From: Bacteroidota bacterium
GTDB lineage: Bacteria; Bacteroidota; Bacteroidia; Flavobacteriales; Weeksellaceae
NCBI GenBank assembly: GCA_023458535.1
Contig: JAEWYW010000072.1
Location: forward strand, 1-14,937
Direction of reading: 5' to 3'
Length of the DNA: 14,937 bases
The position numbers and the translations under genes were made by a program. Below the pieces are notes generated by a model. It ran no database searches. It was not told the origin of the DNA and worked only from the letters and a program-made list of their open reading frames with translations. Of this stretch, positions 1-6,885 are shown piece by piece. Numbering within the stretch: position 1 is the first letter of the stretch; every line of letters begins with the position of its first letter.

Positions 1-1
1 T

Positions 2-325
2 GTAAAGCAACACCAGCCGAATGCTTGGGGAATTTACGATATGTACGGAATCATTTGGGAGTGGACGGAAGATTTTAATTCCGTGATGATGACAGGGGAG
101 TCTCGCAAAGACAATGCAGTAAACGAAACTTTGTTTTGTGCGGGCGCTTCGGTAACCTCTTCGGATTTGAGAAATTATGCCGCCTTTATTCGCTTTGCGA
201 TGCGTGGGAGCATGAATGCCAATTATACGGTTAACAATCTCGGATTCCGTTGTGCAAAAGATGTAGTTGAAATAAAAAACAATGAAAAAAGTGACATAGG
301 AAACGGAGACGTTAAGAAAAATTGA
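2..325 (+). CDS. nirV: NirV-like FGE/SUMF1-fold protein (3' part only)
   Basis: The gene runs in from the left edge; the frame is open from base 2, so the ATG at 41 is internal. The visible C-terminal part carries hallmarks of the formylglycine-generating-enzyme (SUMF1, C-type-lectin-like) fold: NAWGIYDMYGIIWEWTEDF at the start and NNLGFRCAKD near the end (about 230-260). Family knowledge: NirV is an FGE-fold protein encoded next to the copper nitrite reductase gene nirK in several denitrifiers, with unclear function. The neighbours here (SCO protein, cytochrome c, Ric, qNor) fit that setting, so nirK is expected just upstream, outside the window. Aligning by eye on the conserved NLGFRCA block, the two catalytic cysteines of true FGE are replaced by Ala (179-181) and Phe (194-196), so formylglycine formation is unlikely. 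After NLGFRCA comes a short polar tail. The fold is certain; the NirV name rests on context. Confidence 0.75.
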   Translation, partial: VKQHQPNAWGIYDMYGIIWEWTEDFNSVMMTGESRKDNAVNETLFCAGASVTSSDLRNYAAFIRFAMRGSMNANYTVNNLGFRCAKDVVEIKNNEKSDIGNGDVKKN

Positions 326-339
326 AATTAATCCGTTAA

Positions 340-473
340 AAAATTCCTAGTGTTTGAACAAAGCGATGGAAACGGAAAGGTTGCGAGTTTAGGAATTTTA
401 GGATGAATTTGAATTTTTTAGTCGAGTTTCCAAGTCTTGAACTTTTGGTTCTTTTGTTTCAAGACAAAAGAAC
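340..473. repeat. Palindrome-rich intergenic element, possibly an interspersed repeat
   Basis: The spacer before the SCO gene contains two perfect 10-base inverted repeats: AAAATTCCTA (340-349) with TAGGAATTTT (390-399), and GTTCTTTTGT (448-457) with ACAAAAGAAC (464-473) around the loop TTCAAG. The second hairpin ends three bases before the ATG at 477. Neither is followed by a T-run, so a simple terminator is not indicated. The layout resembles palindromic spacer elements scattered through flavobacterial genomes, but repetition elsewhere in this genome cannot be seen from one window. No promoter box of the TAnnTTTG type was found here. Confidence 0.4.
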
Positions 474-500
474 AAGATGACCAAATTAAATAATAAAGTC

Positions 501-1076
501 ATGAGAAATACATTCAAAATTATAGCTATCATTTGCTTGTCAGTCCTTATTCTCGGAAGTTGTAAGAAAGAAAACGAAAATCTGGATCCCAATTCCATTT
601 TCAATTTAAATTCAAAATGGGAACAAGCGGATGGCACAAAAATCAAACTCGAAGATCTAAAAGGGAAAGTTTTTACCATGGTGATGATTTACACTTCCTG
701 CAAAACGGCTTGTCCGAAATTGACCATCGATATGAAAAATATTGCGCAAAAAGTAGGACATAAAGACTCAGATGATTTGCGGTATGTTTTGATTTCTATT
801 GATCCCGAACACGATACGCCCGAACGGATGCGCGAATTCCTTAAAACCTATCAATTAGATTCTAAACAATGGGTTTTCTTGCGAAGCAGCGAAGCCAACA
901 CCCGCGAATTGGCCAATGTTTTAGCCATGAAATACAAACAAATTTCGCCTATGGATTTTTCGCATTCCAATATTATAAGCGTCTATTCGAAAGAAGGTTT
1001 GCTGGCTCATCAAAAAGAAGGCATCAGCATCGACATTGATAAAACGGTAGAAGCCGTTAAAAAAGAACTTAACTAA
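501..1076 (+). CDS. SCO1/SenC-family copper/thiol-redox lipoprotein
   Basis: SCO proteins have a thioredoxin fold, bind copper and help assemble copper centres in the periplasm. From the chosen ATG the protein is 191 aa: a short basic start (MRNTFK), a hydrophobic stretch and a lipobox LGSC with lipidated Cys21, then the SCO domain. Key residues are all present: CxxxC as C67-K-T-A-C71, the downstream His155 (SHSN), and the family motif DPEHDTP (101-107). An in-frame ATG at 477 would add eight residues. I prefer 501 because Cys21 is a normal signal-peptide length and because the 477 codon sits directly against a 10-bp hairpin, but 477 cannot be excluded. It lies 27 bases before the cytochrome gene, probably in one operon. 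By context it may supply copper or reducing power to the copper nitrite reductase expected upstream. Confidence 0.9.
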   Translation: MRNTFKIIAIICLSVLILGSCKKENENLDPNSIFNLNSKWEQADGTKIKLEDLKGKVFTMVMIYTSCKTACPKLTIDMKNIAQKVGHKDSDDLRYVLISIDPEHDTPERMREFLKTYQLDSKQWVFLRSSEANTRELANVLAMKYKQISPMDFSHSNIISVYSKEGLLAHQKEGISIDIDKTVEAVKKELN

Positions 1077-1103
1077 ATTAAAAATTATTAAATAAAATCA
1101 GCT

Positions 1104-1511
1104 ATGAAAAAATTAGTTTTAACCTCATTATTAGCATCATTAGTAATTGTTTCTTGTTCAAAAAAAACAGAACCTGTTGTAGAACCAGAATCGAATGTGA
1201 TGTTGCAGGAACCAAGTGAAAAAGCAGCAGAAAGCGCTCCCGCAGTGGCATTGTCACCCGAAGAAGAAGGTCAGAAATTGGTGGAAGGAACCGATTGTCT
1301 TTCTTGCCATAAAGTGGATGCAAAATTAGTAGGACCATCGTACCAAGAAGTGGCTGCAAAATACACCGACGCAGATATCGATCATCTGGCAACCAAGATT
1401 ATTGAAGGTGGAAAAGGCGTTTGGGGCGATATTCCGATGACGCCGCACGCAGGATTAAGTCCAGACAATGCAAAACTGATGGTAAAATATATTTTAGCAC
1501 AGAAAAAATAA
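1104..1511 (+). CDS. Class I c-type cytochrome, lipoprotein
   Basis: This 135-aa protein has a lipoprotein signal (MKKLVLTSLLASLVIVSC, lipid-bearing Cys18) followed by a Glu/Pro/Ala-rich tether to about residue 50. A single class I cytochrome c domain follows, with the haem-binding site C65-L-S-C68-H69. The likely axial methionine is Met112 in GDIPMTPHAGLS, and the C-terminal helix is LSPDNAKLMVKYILAQ. The K-L-V-G-P-S-Y segment after the haem site is typical of cytochrome c551/c552-like monohaem domains. It is a membrane-tethered periplasmic electron carrier. Placed between the SCO gene and the NO genes, a role as electron donor to nitrite reductase is a reasonable inference but not shown by the sequence. 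Confidence 0.92.
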   Translation: MKKLVLTSLLASLVIVSCSKKTEPVVEPESNVMLQEPSEKAAESAPAVALSPEEEGQKLVEGTDCLSCHKVDAKLVGPSYQEVAAKYTDADIDHLATKIIEGGKGVWGDIPMTPHAGLSPDNAKLMVKYILAQKK

Positions 1512-1519
1512 AACCGAAC

Positions 1520-1547
1520 GCCTCATCGGTTAAATTTTCTATGAGGT
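1520..1547 (+). terminator. Weak hairpin after the cytochrome c gene
   Basis: CCTCAT (1521-1526) pairs with ATGAGG (1541-1546), with a flanking G-T pair. The loop is 14 bases, followed by the T-rich stretch TATTTTC. The short stem suggests at most partial termination or a processing site inside the operon. The sequence CTCATCGGTT at 1522-1531 recurs in the strong terminator after norB. Confidence 0.3.
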
Positions 1548-1594
1548 ATTTTCAAAAAATTTTACAACAATAAAGGATATAAAAGTATTTTATT

Positions 1595-2323
1595 ATGAAC
1601 GCACGAACAGATTTAATAGGTGATATGGTTGCAGAAGATTTTAGAACAGCAGCTATTTTTAAGAAATACGGAATTGATTTTTGTTGCAAGGGCGGAAGAA
1701 CCATCGAAGCAGCATGTGATAAAAAAGACCTAGACCCTAATAAAATTTATGCTGAACTGGAAAATCTTCCAACGTCGGGAGCTAGCGGAATTGAATTTAA
1801 ATCGTGGCCACTGGATTTATTGGCAGATTATGTCGAGAAAACGCATCACCGTTACGTTGAAGAAAAAACACCAATTATTCAGCAATTTTTGGATAAACTT
1901 TGCAAAGTGCATGGCGAAAGACATCCCGAGCTTTTTGAAATTAGAGATTTGTTTAATGCTTCAGCACAGGATTTGGCGGCGCATCTTAAGAAAGAAGAAT
2001 TGGTTTTATTCCCATTTGTACGAAAAATGATGGCTTCTAAAATTTCTGGACAGCCAATTCAACAACCACATTTTGGAACCGTTGAAAATCCAGTCGAAAT
2101 GATGAAACACGAACATACAGTTGAAGGCGAAAGATTAGAGAAAATTGCACAGTTAACCAACAATTATACGCCACCAGCAGACGCTTGCAACACCTATCGG
2201 GTGACTTTTGCGATGCTTCAAGATTTCGAAAACGATTTGCACACGCATATTCATTTGGAAAACAACATTTTGTTCCCAAAATCGATCGAATTGGAGAAAG
2301 AATTCTCTGTGGTTAATTCTTAA
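1595..2323 (+). CDS. ric: Iron-sulfur cluster repair di-iron protein (Ric/ScdA/YtfE/DnrN)
   Basis: Ric proteins repair iron-sulfur clusters damaged by NO or oxidants, using a non-haem di-iron centre in the cytoplasm. The N-terminal DUF542/ScdA_N domain (about 1-60) contains the diagnostic FCCKGG motif with C30 and C31. A hemerythrin-like four-helix bundle follows (about 70-235). Its candidate iron ligands line up in order with those of E. coli YtfE: His84, His106 (or His110), His130 and Glu134 in HLKKEELVLFP, His172/His174 in KHEHTVEGE, and His218 with Glu222 in HIHLENNILFP. The length, 242 aa, is normal for the family. It starts 83 bases after the cytochrome gene and ends 12 bases before norB, so it is surely co-transcribed with the NO reductase and linked to NO stress. 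Confidence 0.95.
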   Translation: MNARTDLIGDMVAEDFRTAAIFKKYGIDFCCKGGRTIEAACDKKDLDPNKIYAELENLPTSGASGIEFKSWPLDLLADYVEKTHHRYVEEKTPIIQQFLDKLCKVHGERHPELFEIRDLFNASAQDLAAHLKKEELVLFPFVRKMMASKISGQPIQQPHFGTVENPVEMMKHEHTVEGERLEKIAQLTNNYTPPADACNTYRVTFAMLQDFENDLHTHIHLENNILFPKSIELEKEFSVVNS

Positions 2324-2335
2324 AATCAAAAAACT

Positions 2336-4579
2336 ATGACACCAAAAAAACTATGGGGTTGGCTGGCTTTTGTCATCATTGCCTCGTTTGCAGTTCTCAT
2401 TTTTTACGGCGTAGATATCTACCGTAAAGTACCACCAATCCCCGAAAAAGTGGTGACTACCGAAGGTAAAGTGCTTTACACAGGTCAGGATGTGAAAGAT
2501 GGGCAAAATGTGTGGCAATCTATTGGCGGACAGACTGTTGGGAGCATTTGGGGACACGGTGCGTACATCGCACCCGATTGGACCGCCGATTACCTTCATC
2601 GTGAATCCACGCTTCTACTGGACGAATTGGCTAAAAAAGATGGTAAAATCTACAAAGACCTTCCCGACGAGGATCAGGCCAAATATCAAACTTTATTAAA
2701 AAAAGAACTTCGCACCAATACGTTGGATGAAGCCACGCAAACCATTACCATTTCGCCCGAACGTGCTAAAGTTCAGGCGCAGTTGGCGGATTATTATTCC
2801 AAATTATTCATGGGCGATCCATCGATGGCGAAACTTCGAGATGCGTATGCCATCCAAAAATTTACGATTAAAGATCAGGAGCGAATGGATAAAATGAACG
2901 CCTTTTTCTCTTGGACAACTTGGGTGTGTATCACCAATCGTCCGAATGACACGGTTTCGTACACCAACAACTGGCCGCATGATCCAACGGTTGGGAATAT
3001 TCCATCGAGTTCGTTGCATTTATGGTCTGGTTTTAGTGTTTTGATGCTTTTGGTGGGCGTTGGCGCACTTGTTTTCTATCATGCTAAAAACAAAGAAGAA
3101 GAAATCGCAGAAACCCTGCCTTTGGATGATCCTTTGCGAAATATGAAGCCAACTGCTTCCATGCGGGCAACCTTAAAATACATTTGGGTGGTTGCACTTT
3201 TAATTTTGGTTCAGATGCTTGCGGGCGTTATCACGGCACATTACGGCGTAGAAGGTAGCGCATTTTACGGAATTCCGTTGGACGAAATTTTACCACAATC
3301 CGTCTCCCGAAGTTGGCACGTTCAGTTAGCCATTTTTTGGATCGCAACGTCGTGGTTAGCAACAGGATTGTACATTGCACCTGCGGTTTCGGGTTACGAA
3401 CCCAAATATCAAAAACTGGGCGTGAATGTTCTCTTCGGTGCTTTGCTGATTGTTGTTTTCGGTTCTTTAGCCGGACAGTGGCTTGGTGTGATGCAGAAAT
3501 TGGGTTATGTTGATAATTTCCTGTGGGGACATTCTGGCTACGAATACGTGGAACTGGGAAGAGTGTGGCAAATTTTATTATTAGTTGGATTAATTCTCTG
3601 GTTGATTTTAATGATTCGCGCATTGCTTCCAGCTTTACGCAAAAAAGATGAAAACCGACACATGCTCACGCTTTTCGTGATTGCATCTATCGCCATTGCC
3701 GTGTTTTACGGAGCTGGTTTAATGTACGGAAGACAAACGCACATGGCCATCGCCGAATATTGGAGATGGTGGGTGGTTCATCTTTGGGTAGAAGGTTTCT
3801 TCGAAGTTTTTGCAACGGTTGTGGCAGCGTTCTTATTCACAAGATTGGGTTTATTACGTATCAAATCTGCAACTGTAGCCGTACTATTTTCAACCATTAT
3901 TTTCTTGGCAGGCGGAATTTTAGGAACTTTCCATCACTTGTATTTTTCTGCGACACCAACAACGGTTTTGGCTTTGGGAGCGACTTTCAGCGCATTAGAA
4001 ATTGTACCGTTGGTATTAATCGGTTACGAAGCTTATCACAATTATCAAATCAGTAAATCCACAAAGTGGATCAAAGCTTACAAATGGCCAATCTACTGCT
4101 TCATTGCGATGTGTTTTTGGAACTTTTTAGGAGCGGGAATCTTCGGATTCGCGATTAATCCACCGATTGCGTTATATTACATTCAAGGATTAAATACCAC
4201 TGCCGTTCACGGTCACGCCGCATTATTTGGAGTGTACGGAATTCTCGGAATCGGTTTAATGCTCTTCATTTTGAGAGGTTTGTATCCAGACAGACAATGG
4301 AACGACAAATTAATTGGTTGGGCGTTTTGGTTAACGAATATCGGCTTGTTTGTAATGACGACCATTAGTATTCTACCAATCGGAATTATGCAGGCGGTAG
4401 CATCTATTCAGGAAGGTTATTGGTATGCACGTTCGGCAGAATTTATGCAAACCGAAATCATGCATTTCCTTCGCTGGATGCGTGTTCCAGGAGATATTTT
4501 ACTGGCCGTTGGCGAATTACTACTCGTAATTTTTATTATCGGACTAAAATTCGGTTGGTCTTTAAAGGAAAAAAGATAA
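2336..4579 (+). CDS. norB: Quinol-dependent nitric oxide reductase (single-subunit qNor)
   Basis: The enzyme reduces two NO to N2O with electrons from (mena)quinol in the inner membrane. The length, 747 aa, matches qNor, in which the NorC-like periplasmic part is fused to the NorB core. TM1 is about residues 8-28, and a hydrophilic periplasmic domain without a CxxCH haem-c site fills about 30-225, as expected for the quinol type. The haem-copper-oxidase-like core carries His328 (SWHVQLAIFW, low-spin haem b), HLWVEG with His482 and Glu486 (FeB site), His533-His534 (TFHHLYFS, FeB) and His625/His627 in VHGHAALFG (haem b3 and haem b). All expected metal ligands are present. It is the last gene of the nir/nor run and is followed at once by a strong terminator. 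Confidence 0.97.
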   Translation: MTPKKLWGWLAFVIIASFAVLIFYGVDIYRKVPPIPEKVVTTEGKVLYTGQDVKDGQNVWQSIGGQTVGSIWGHGAYIAPDWTADYLHRESTLLLDELAKKDGKIYKDLPDEDQAKYQTLLKKELRTNTLDEATQTITISPERAKVQAQLADYYSKLFMGDPSMAKLRDAYAIQKFTIKDQERMDKMNAFFSWTTWVCITNRPNDTVSYTNNWPHDPTVGNIPSSSLHLWSGFSVLMLLVGVGALVFYHAKNKEEEIAETLPLDDPLRNMKPTASMRATLKYIWVVALLILVQMLAGVITAHYGVEGSAFYGIPLDEILPQSVSRSWHVQLAIFWIATSWLATGLYIAPAVSGYEPKYQKLGVNVLFGALLIVVFGSLAGQWLGVMQKLGYVDNFLWGHSGYEYVELGRVWQILLLVGLILWLILMIRALLPALRKKDENRHMLTLFVIASIAIAVFYGAGLMYGRQTHMAIAEYWRWWVVHLWVEGFFEVFATVVAAFLFTRLGLLRIKSATVAVLFSTIIFLAGGILGTFHHLYFSATPTTVLALGATFSALEIVPLVLIGYEAYHNYQISKSTKWIKAYKWPIYCFIAMCFWNFLGAGIFGFAINPPIALYYIQGLNTTAVHGHAALFGVYGILGIGLMLFILRGLYPDRQWNDKLIGWAFWLTNIGLFVMTTISILPIGIMQAVASIQEGYWYARSAEFMQTEIMHFLRWMRVPGDILLAVGELLLVIFIIGLKFGWSLKEKR

Positions 4580-4599
4580 ATTAAATTTACTAGGGTTAG

Positions 4600-4634
4600 C
4601 TCATCGGTTTTCTCGGAAATCGGTGAGTTTTTTT
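4600..4634 (+). terminator. Rho-independent terminator after norB
   Basis: CTCATCGGTTT (4600-4610) pairs with AAATCGGTGAG (4617-4627) over 11 positions, two of them G-T. The loop is TCTCGG and seven T follow (4628-4634). It marks the 3' end of the nir/nor transcript and separates it from the hemerythrin gene 50 bases further on. Confidence 0.85.
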
Positions 4635-4683
4635 AATTTAATGAACGCAATAAGCAAGTTCAAACCAAAAAATTAAAGAAAAC

Positions 4684-5136
4684 ATGAAACGTAACGAAAA
4701 CATCATCCCACTCTCACACGACCATCATTTTGGCTTGTTGTGTTGTTGGAAAATCCGACAAGGATTGACGAAAAATATCGATTTAGAGCGCATTAAAAAG
4801 TATATCGACTATTTCTGGAATCATCATTTGAAACAACATTTTAAAGAGGAAGAGGATATTTTGTTTCCTTATTTAGAAGACGAATTTTCTGCTAGAGTTG
4901 CCAAAGAACATCGAGATTTGGAATTGATTTTCAATGAGATTCAAGAAAAGGCAAGCGTTAAAAATCTTGAAAATTTCGCAAATCTGTTGGACGACCATAT
5001 CCGTTTCGAAGAGCGACAATGGTTTCCTCATTTGGAAAATCACCTCAATGAAGATCAGCTAATCGAAATCGGAAAAGCGCTTGCAGAAGTTCATTCAGAT
5101 GAAAAAGACGATTATCAGGATGAATTTTGGAAATAA
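4684..5136 (+). CDS. Hemerythrin-domain (HHE) protein
   Basis: This 150-aa protein is a single hemerythrin-type four-helix bundle with no signal peptide, so it is presumably cytoplasmic. The candidate di-iron ligands form a complete set: His12 with His14/His15 (SHDHHFG), His52 and Glu56 (HFKEEEDILFP), His76 (KEHRDL), and His105 with Glu109 (DDHIRFEERQWFP). Proteins of this class bind O2 or NO, sense, or store iron; the sequence does not decide which. It lacks the ScdA_N domain of Ric. It lies downstream of the norB terminator, so it needs its own promoter, but no clear TAnnTTTG box was found in the 50-base spacer. Its position suggests a part in NO or oxygen handling, which is inference. Confidence 0.88.
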   Translation: MKRNENIIPLSHDHHFGLLCCWKIRQGLTKNIDLERIKKYIDYFWNHHLKQHFKEEEDILFPYLEDEFSARVAKEHRDLELIFNEIQEKASVKNLENFANLLDDHIRFEERQWFPHLENHLNEDQLIEIGKALAEVHSDEKDDYQDEFWK

Positions 5137-5185
5137 TATACAGTCTTGATTTTCATTAAAATAAATAGGATAAAAAAAATAGTTC

Positions 5186-5193
5186 TATCTTTG
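5186..5193 (+). promoter_or_regulatory. Bacteroidota -7 box for the ABC-F gene
   Basis: TATCTTTG fits the -7 consensus TAnnTTTG of Bacteroidota housekeeping sigma factor promoters and is followed by CA. No good TTG at the -33 spacing was found. Transcription from here would give a leader of roughly 100 bases before the ATG at 5299. Confidence 0.6.
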
Positions 5194-5230
5194 CAAAACA
5201 AAATTATTCATCGGTAAACATGTAAAATTT

Positions 5231-5297
5231 ATTTTTCTTTCAACGACTTTTTCAGAGCGGAAATCATCGGCTCAAAGTTTCATTTTTAAAGAAAAAT
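5231..5297 (+). promoter_or_regulatory. Leader inverted repeat before the ABC-F start codon
   Basis: ATTTTTCTTT (5231-5240) is a perfect inverted match to AAAGAAAAAT (5288-5297), which ends one base before the start codon. The 47-base loop holds a small GAGC/GCTC pairing. Pairing would cover the purine-rich segment just upstream of the ATG and could modulate translation. The stem is AT-only apart from one G-C pair, so its stability is modest. Confidence 0.35.
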
Positions 5298-5298
5298 C

Positions 5299-6885
5299 AT
5301 GTTTATTTTACAGAATGTATCGTATGCGCATCCCAACAAGGAGATGCTTTTTCAGCAACTAAATTTCAATTTACAAAAGGGCGATAAAACAGCGCTGGTA
5401 GGTCAAAATGGTGTCGGAAAATCCACACTTTTAAAATTGATTTCGGGAGAATTAGTTTCAACAGAAGGTCAAATTAAGGTAGACGGTCATTTGCATTTCG
5501 TTCCTCAAATTTATGGGCAGTTTGATCATCTTTCGGTTGCCGAATGTTTAGGTATTGATGCCCAATATAAAGCTTTGCAATCCATTGTAAGCGGTGACGC
5601 AACCGCAGAAAATTTTGAAATCCTGAATGACGATTGGGAATTGGAAAATCGCGTTGAGGAAGCCTTTTCGAAATGGAAAATTGAAGATATTTCATTGTCG
5701 GACTCCATGAAAAATTTGAGTGGTGGACAAAAAACGAAAGTGATGTTGGCTGGAATTGATATCTCCGAAGCCAATTTTGTCTTATTGGATGAGCCCAGCA
5801 ATCACCTCGATTTAAATTCCCGGAAACTCCTTTACGATTTTGTTGTAGAAACCTCCAAGACTTTGCTGATCGTCAGTCACGACCGAAGATTACTCAATTT
5901 AGTGGATAGCATAGCGGAATTAAGTTCAAAAGGAATTCAAGTGTATGGTGGAAATTATGATTTCTATAAATCACAAAAAGAATTTGCGGACGATGCGCTT
6001 CAAAACGATATCAAAAGCAAAGAAAAGTCTCTAAAAAAGGCCAAAGAAACCGAGCGCGAAAGCATGGAACGCCAACAGAAATTGGATGCTCGCGGAAAAA
6101 GCAAGCAAGAAAAGTCGGGCGTGGCGAGGATTATGATGAATACCTTGAGAAATAAAGCGGAAAATTCAAGCTCTAAATTAAAAGATATTCATGCTGAAAA
6201 AACAGAATCCATTTCAGAAGATTTACGCCAACTTCGACTGCAAGTTTCTTTGACAGCTCAAATGAAGTTTAGTTTTGATAATTCTTCATTGCATCGGGGG
6301 AAACGCTTGGTAAAAGCAGAAAATATAAATTTTGGTTATGCTGGAGATGCCTTATGGAAAAATCCATTAAATTTTGAAATTTTAAGTGGCGATAAACTTG
6401 CGATTAAAGGTAAAAACGCTTCTGGAAAATCAACATTAATTAAACTGATTTTAGAACAGTTGAAACCTACTCAAGGAACAATTTTTCGTTCTGATTTCAA
6501 ATGGATTTATCTGGATCAAAATTATTCTGTTTTACAGGATCAGTTCAGTGTTTTGGAACAGGCGGAAGCATTTAATGAAACTCCTATTCCCGAGCATGAA
6601 GTCAAAACCATTTTGAATCGATTTTTATTTCACAAAACCACTTGGGATAAAACATGTGGAATGCTGAGTGGAGGCGAACGCATGCGTTTGCTTTTGGCTT
6701 GCCTGTGCATCGCTGGCAAGGCTCCCGATATGATTATTTTAGACGAACCCACCAATAATTTAGACCTTGAAAATGTTGAGATTCTCACCGCTGCACTTCA
6801 AGACTATCAAGGAACGTTAGTGGTCATCTCGCACGACGAGCAATTTTTGAACGATCTGGATATAGAGCATGTAATTGAGTTATAA
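5299..6885 (+). CDS. ABC-F family ATPase (soluble, tandem ABC domains)
   Basis: This 528-aa protein has two ABC ATPase domains and no membrane segments, which defines the ABC-F family of ribosome-acting ATPases (translation factors and antibiotic-resistance proteins). Domain 1 has Walker A GQNGVGKST (35-43), signature LSGGQ (140-144) and Walker B LLDEPSNHLD with D164 and E165. A charged, probably coiled-coil linker rich in Lys and Glu spans about 215-310. Domain 2 has Walker A GKNASGKST (371-379), signature LSGGE (456-460) and Walker B ILDEPTNNLD with D482 and E483. Both sites look active. Only about 100 residues separate Walker A from the signature in domain 1, so the long arm insertion of EttA is absent. 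The protein ends right after domain 2. It has its own promoter box and a leader of about 100 bases with an inverted repeat. Whether it is a housekeeping or a resistance member cannot be told from sequence. Confidence 0.93.
   Translation: MFILQNVSYAHPNKEMLFQQLNFNLQKGDKTALVGQNGVGKSTLLKLISGELVSTEGQIKVDGHLHFVPQIYGQFDHLSVAECLGIDAQYKALQSIVSGDATAENFEILNDDWELENRVEEAFSKWKIEDISLSDSMKNLSGGQKTKVMLAGIDISEANFVLLDEPSNHLDLNSRKLLYDFVVETSKTLLIVSHDRRLLNLVDSIAELSSKGIQVYGGNYDFYKSQKEFADDALQNDIKSKEKSLKKAKETERESMERQQKLDARGKSKQEKSGVARIMMNTLRNKAENSSSKLKDIHAEKTESISEDLRQLRLQVSLTAQMKFSFDNSSLHRGKRLVKAENINFGYAGDALWKNPLNFEILSGDKLAIKGKNASGKSTLIKLILEQLKPTQGTIFRSDFKWIYLDQNYSVLQDQFSVLEQAEAFNETPIPEHEVKTILNRFLFHKTTWDKTCGMLSGGERMRLLLACLCIAGKAPDMIILDEPTNNLDLENVEILTAALQDYQGTLVVISHDEQFLNDLDIEHVIEL

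Noticed and set aside
41..43. ATG at 41 as the start of the first gene
   Set aside because: The frame is open to base 2 and the residues before it (QPNAWGIYD) belong to the conserved FGE-fold motif, so the gene starts outside the window.
398..679. Open frame of 93 codons on the - strand across the spacer and the 5' end of the SCO gene
   Set aside because: It is antisense to a gene with a clear lipobox and SCO motifs, runs through palindromic spacer sequence, and shows no recognisable domain.
1102..1392. 96-codon open frame on the - strand over the cytochrome c gene
   Set aside because: The + strand encodes an intact lipoprotein cytochrome with CxxCH; the antisense frame has no support.
3231..3623. 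130-codon open frame on the - strand inside norB
   Set aside because: It lies opposite a strongly conserved membrane-protein coding region, is rich in Arg and low in domain-like pattern, and is a shadow frame.
4580..4683. Consensus promoter for the hemerythrin gene
   Set aside because: No TAnnTTTG box occurs between the norB stop and the hemerythrin ATG, so no promoter is annotated although one is expected.
5220..5225. ATG TAA in the ABC-F leader as a regulatory upstream frame
   Set aside because: A single start-stop pair in AT-rich DNA is common by chance and has no ribosome-binding support; mentioned only with the leader finding.
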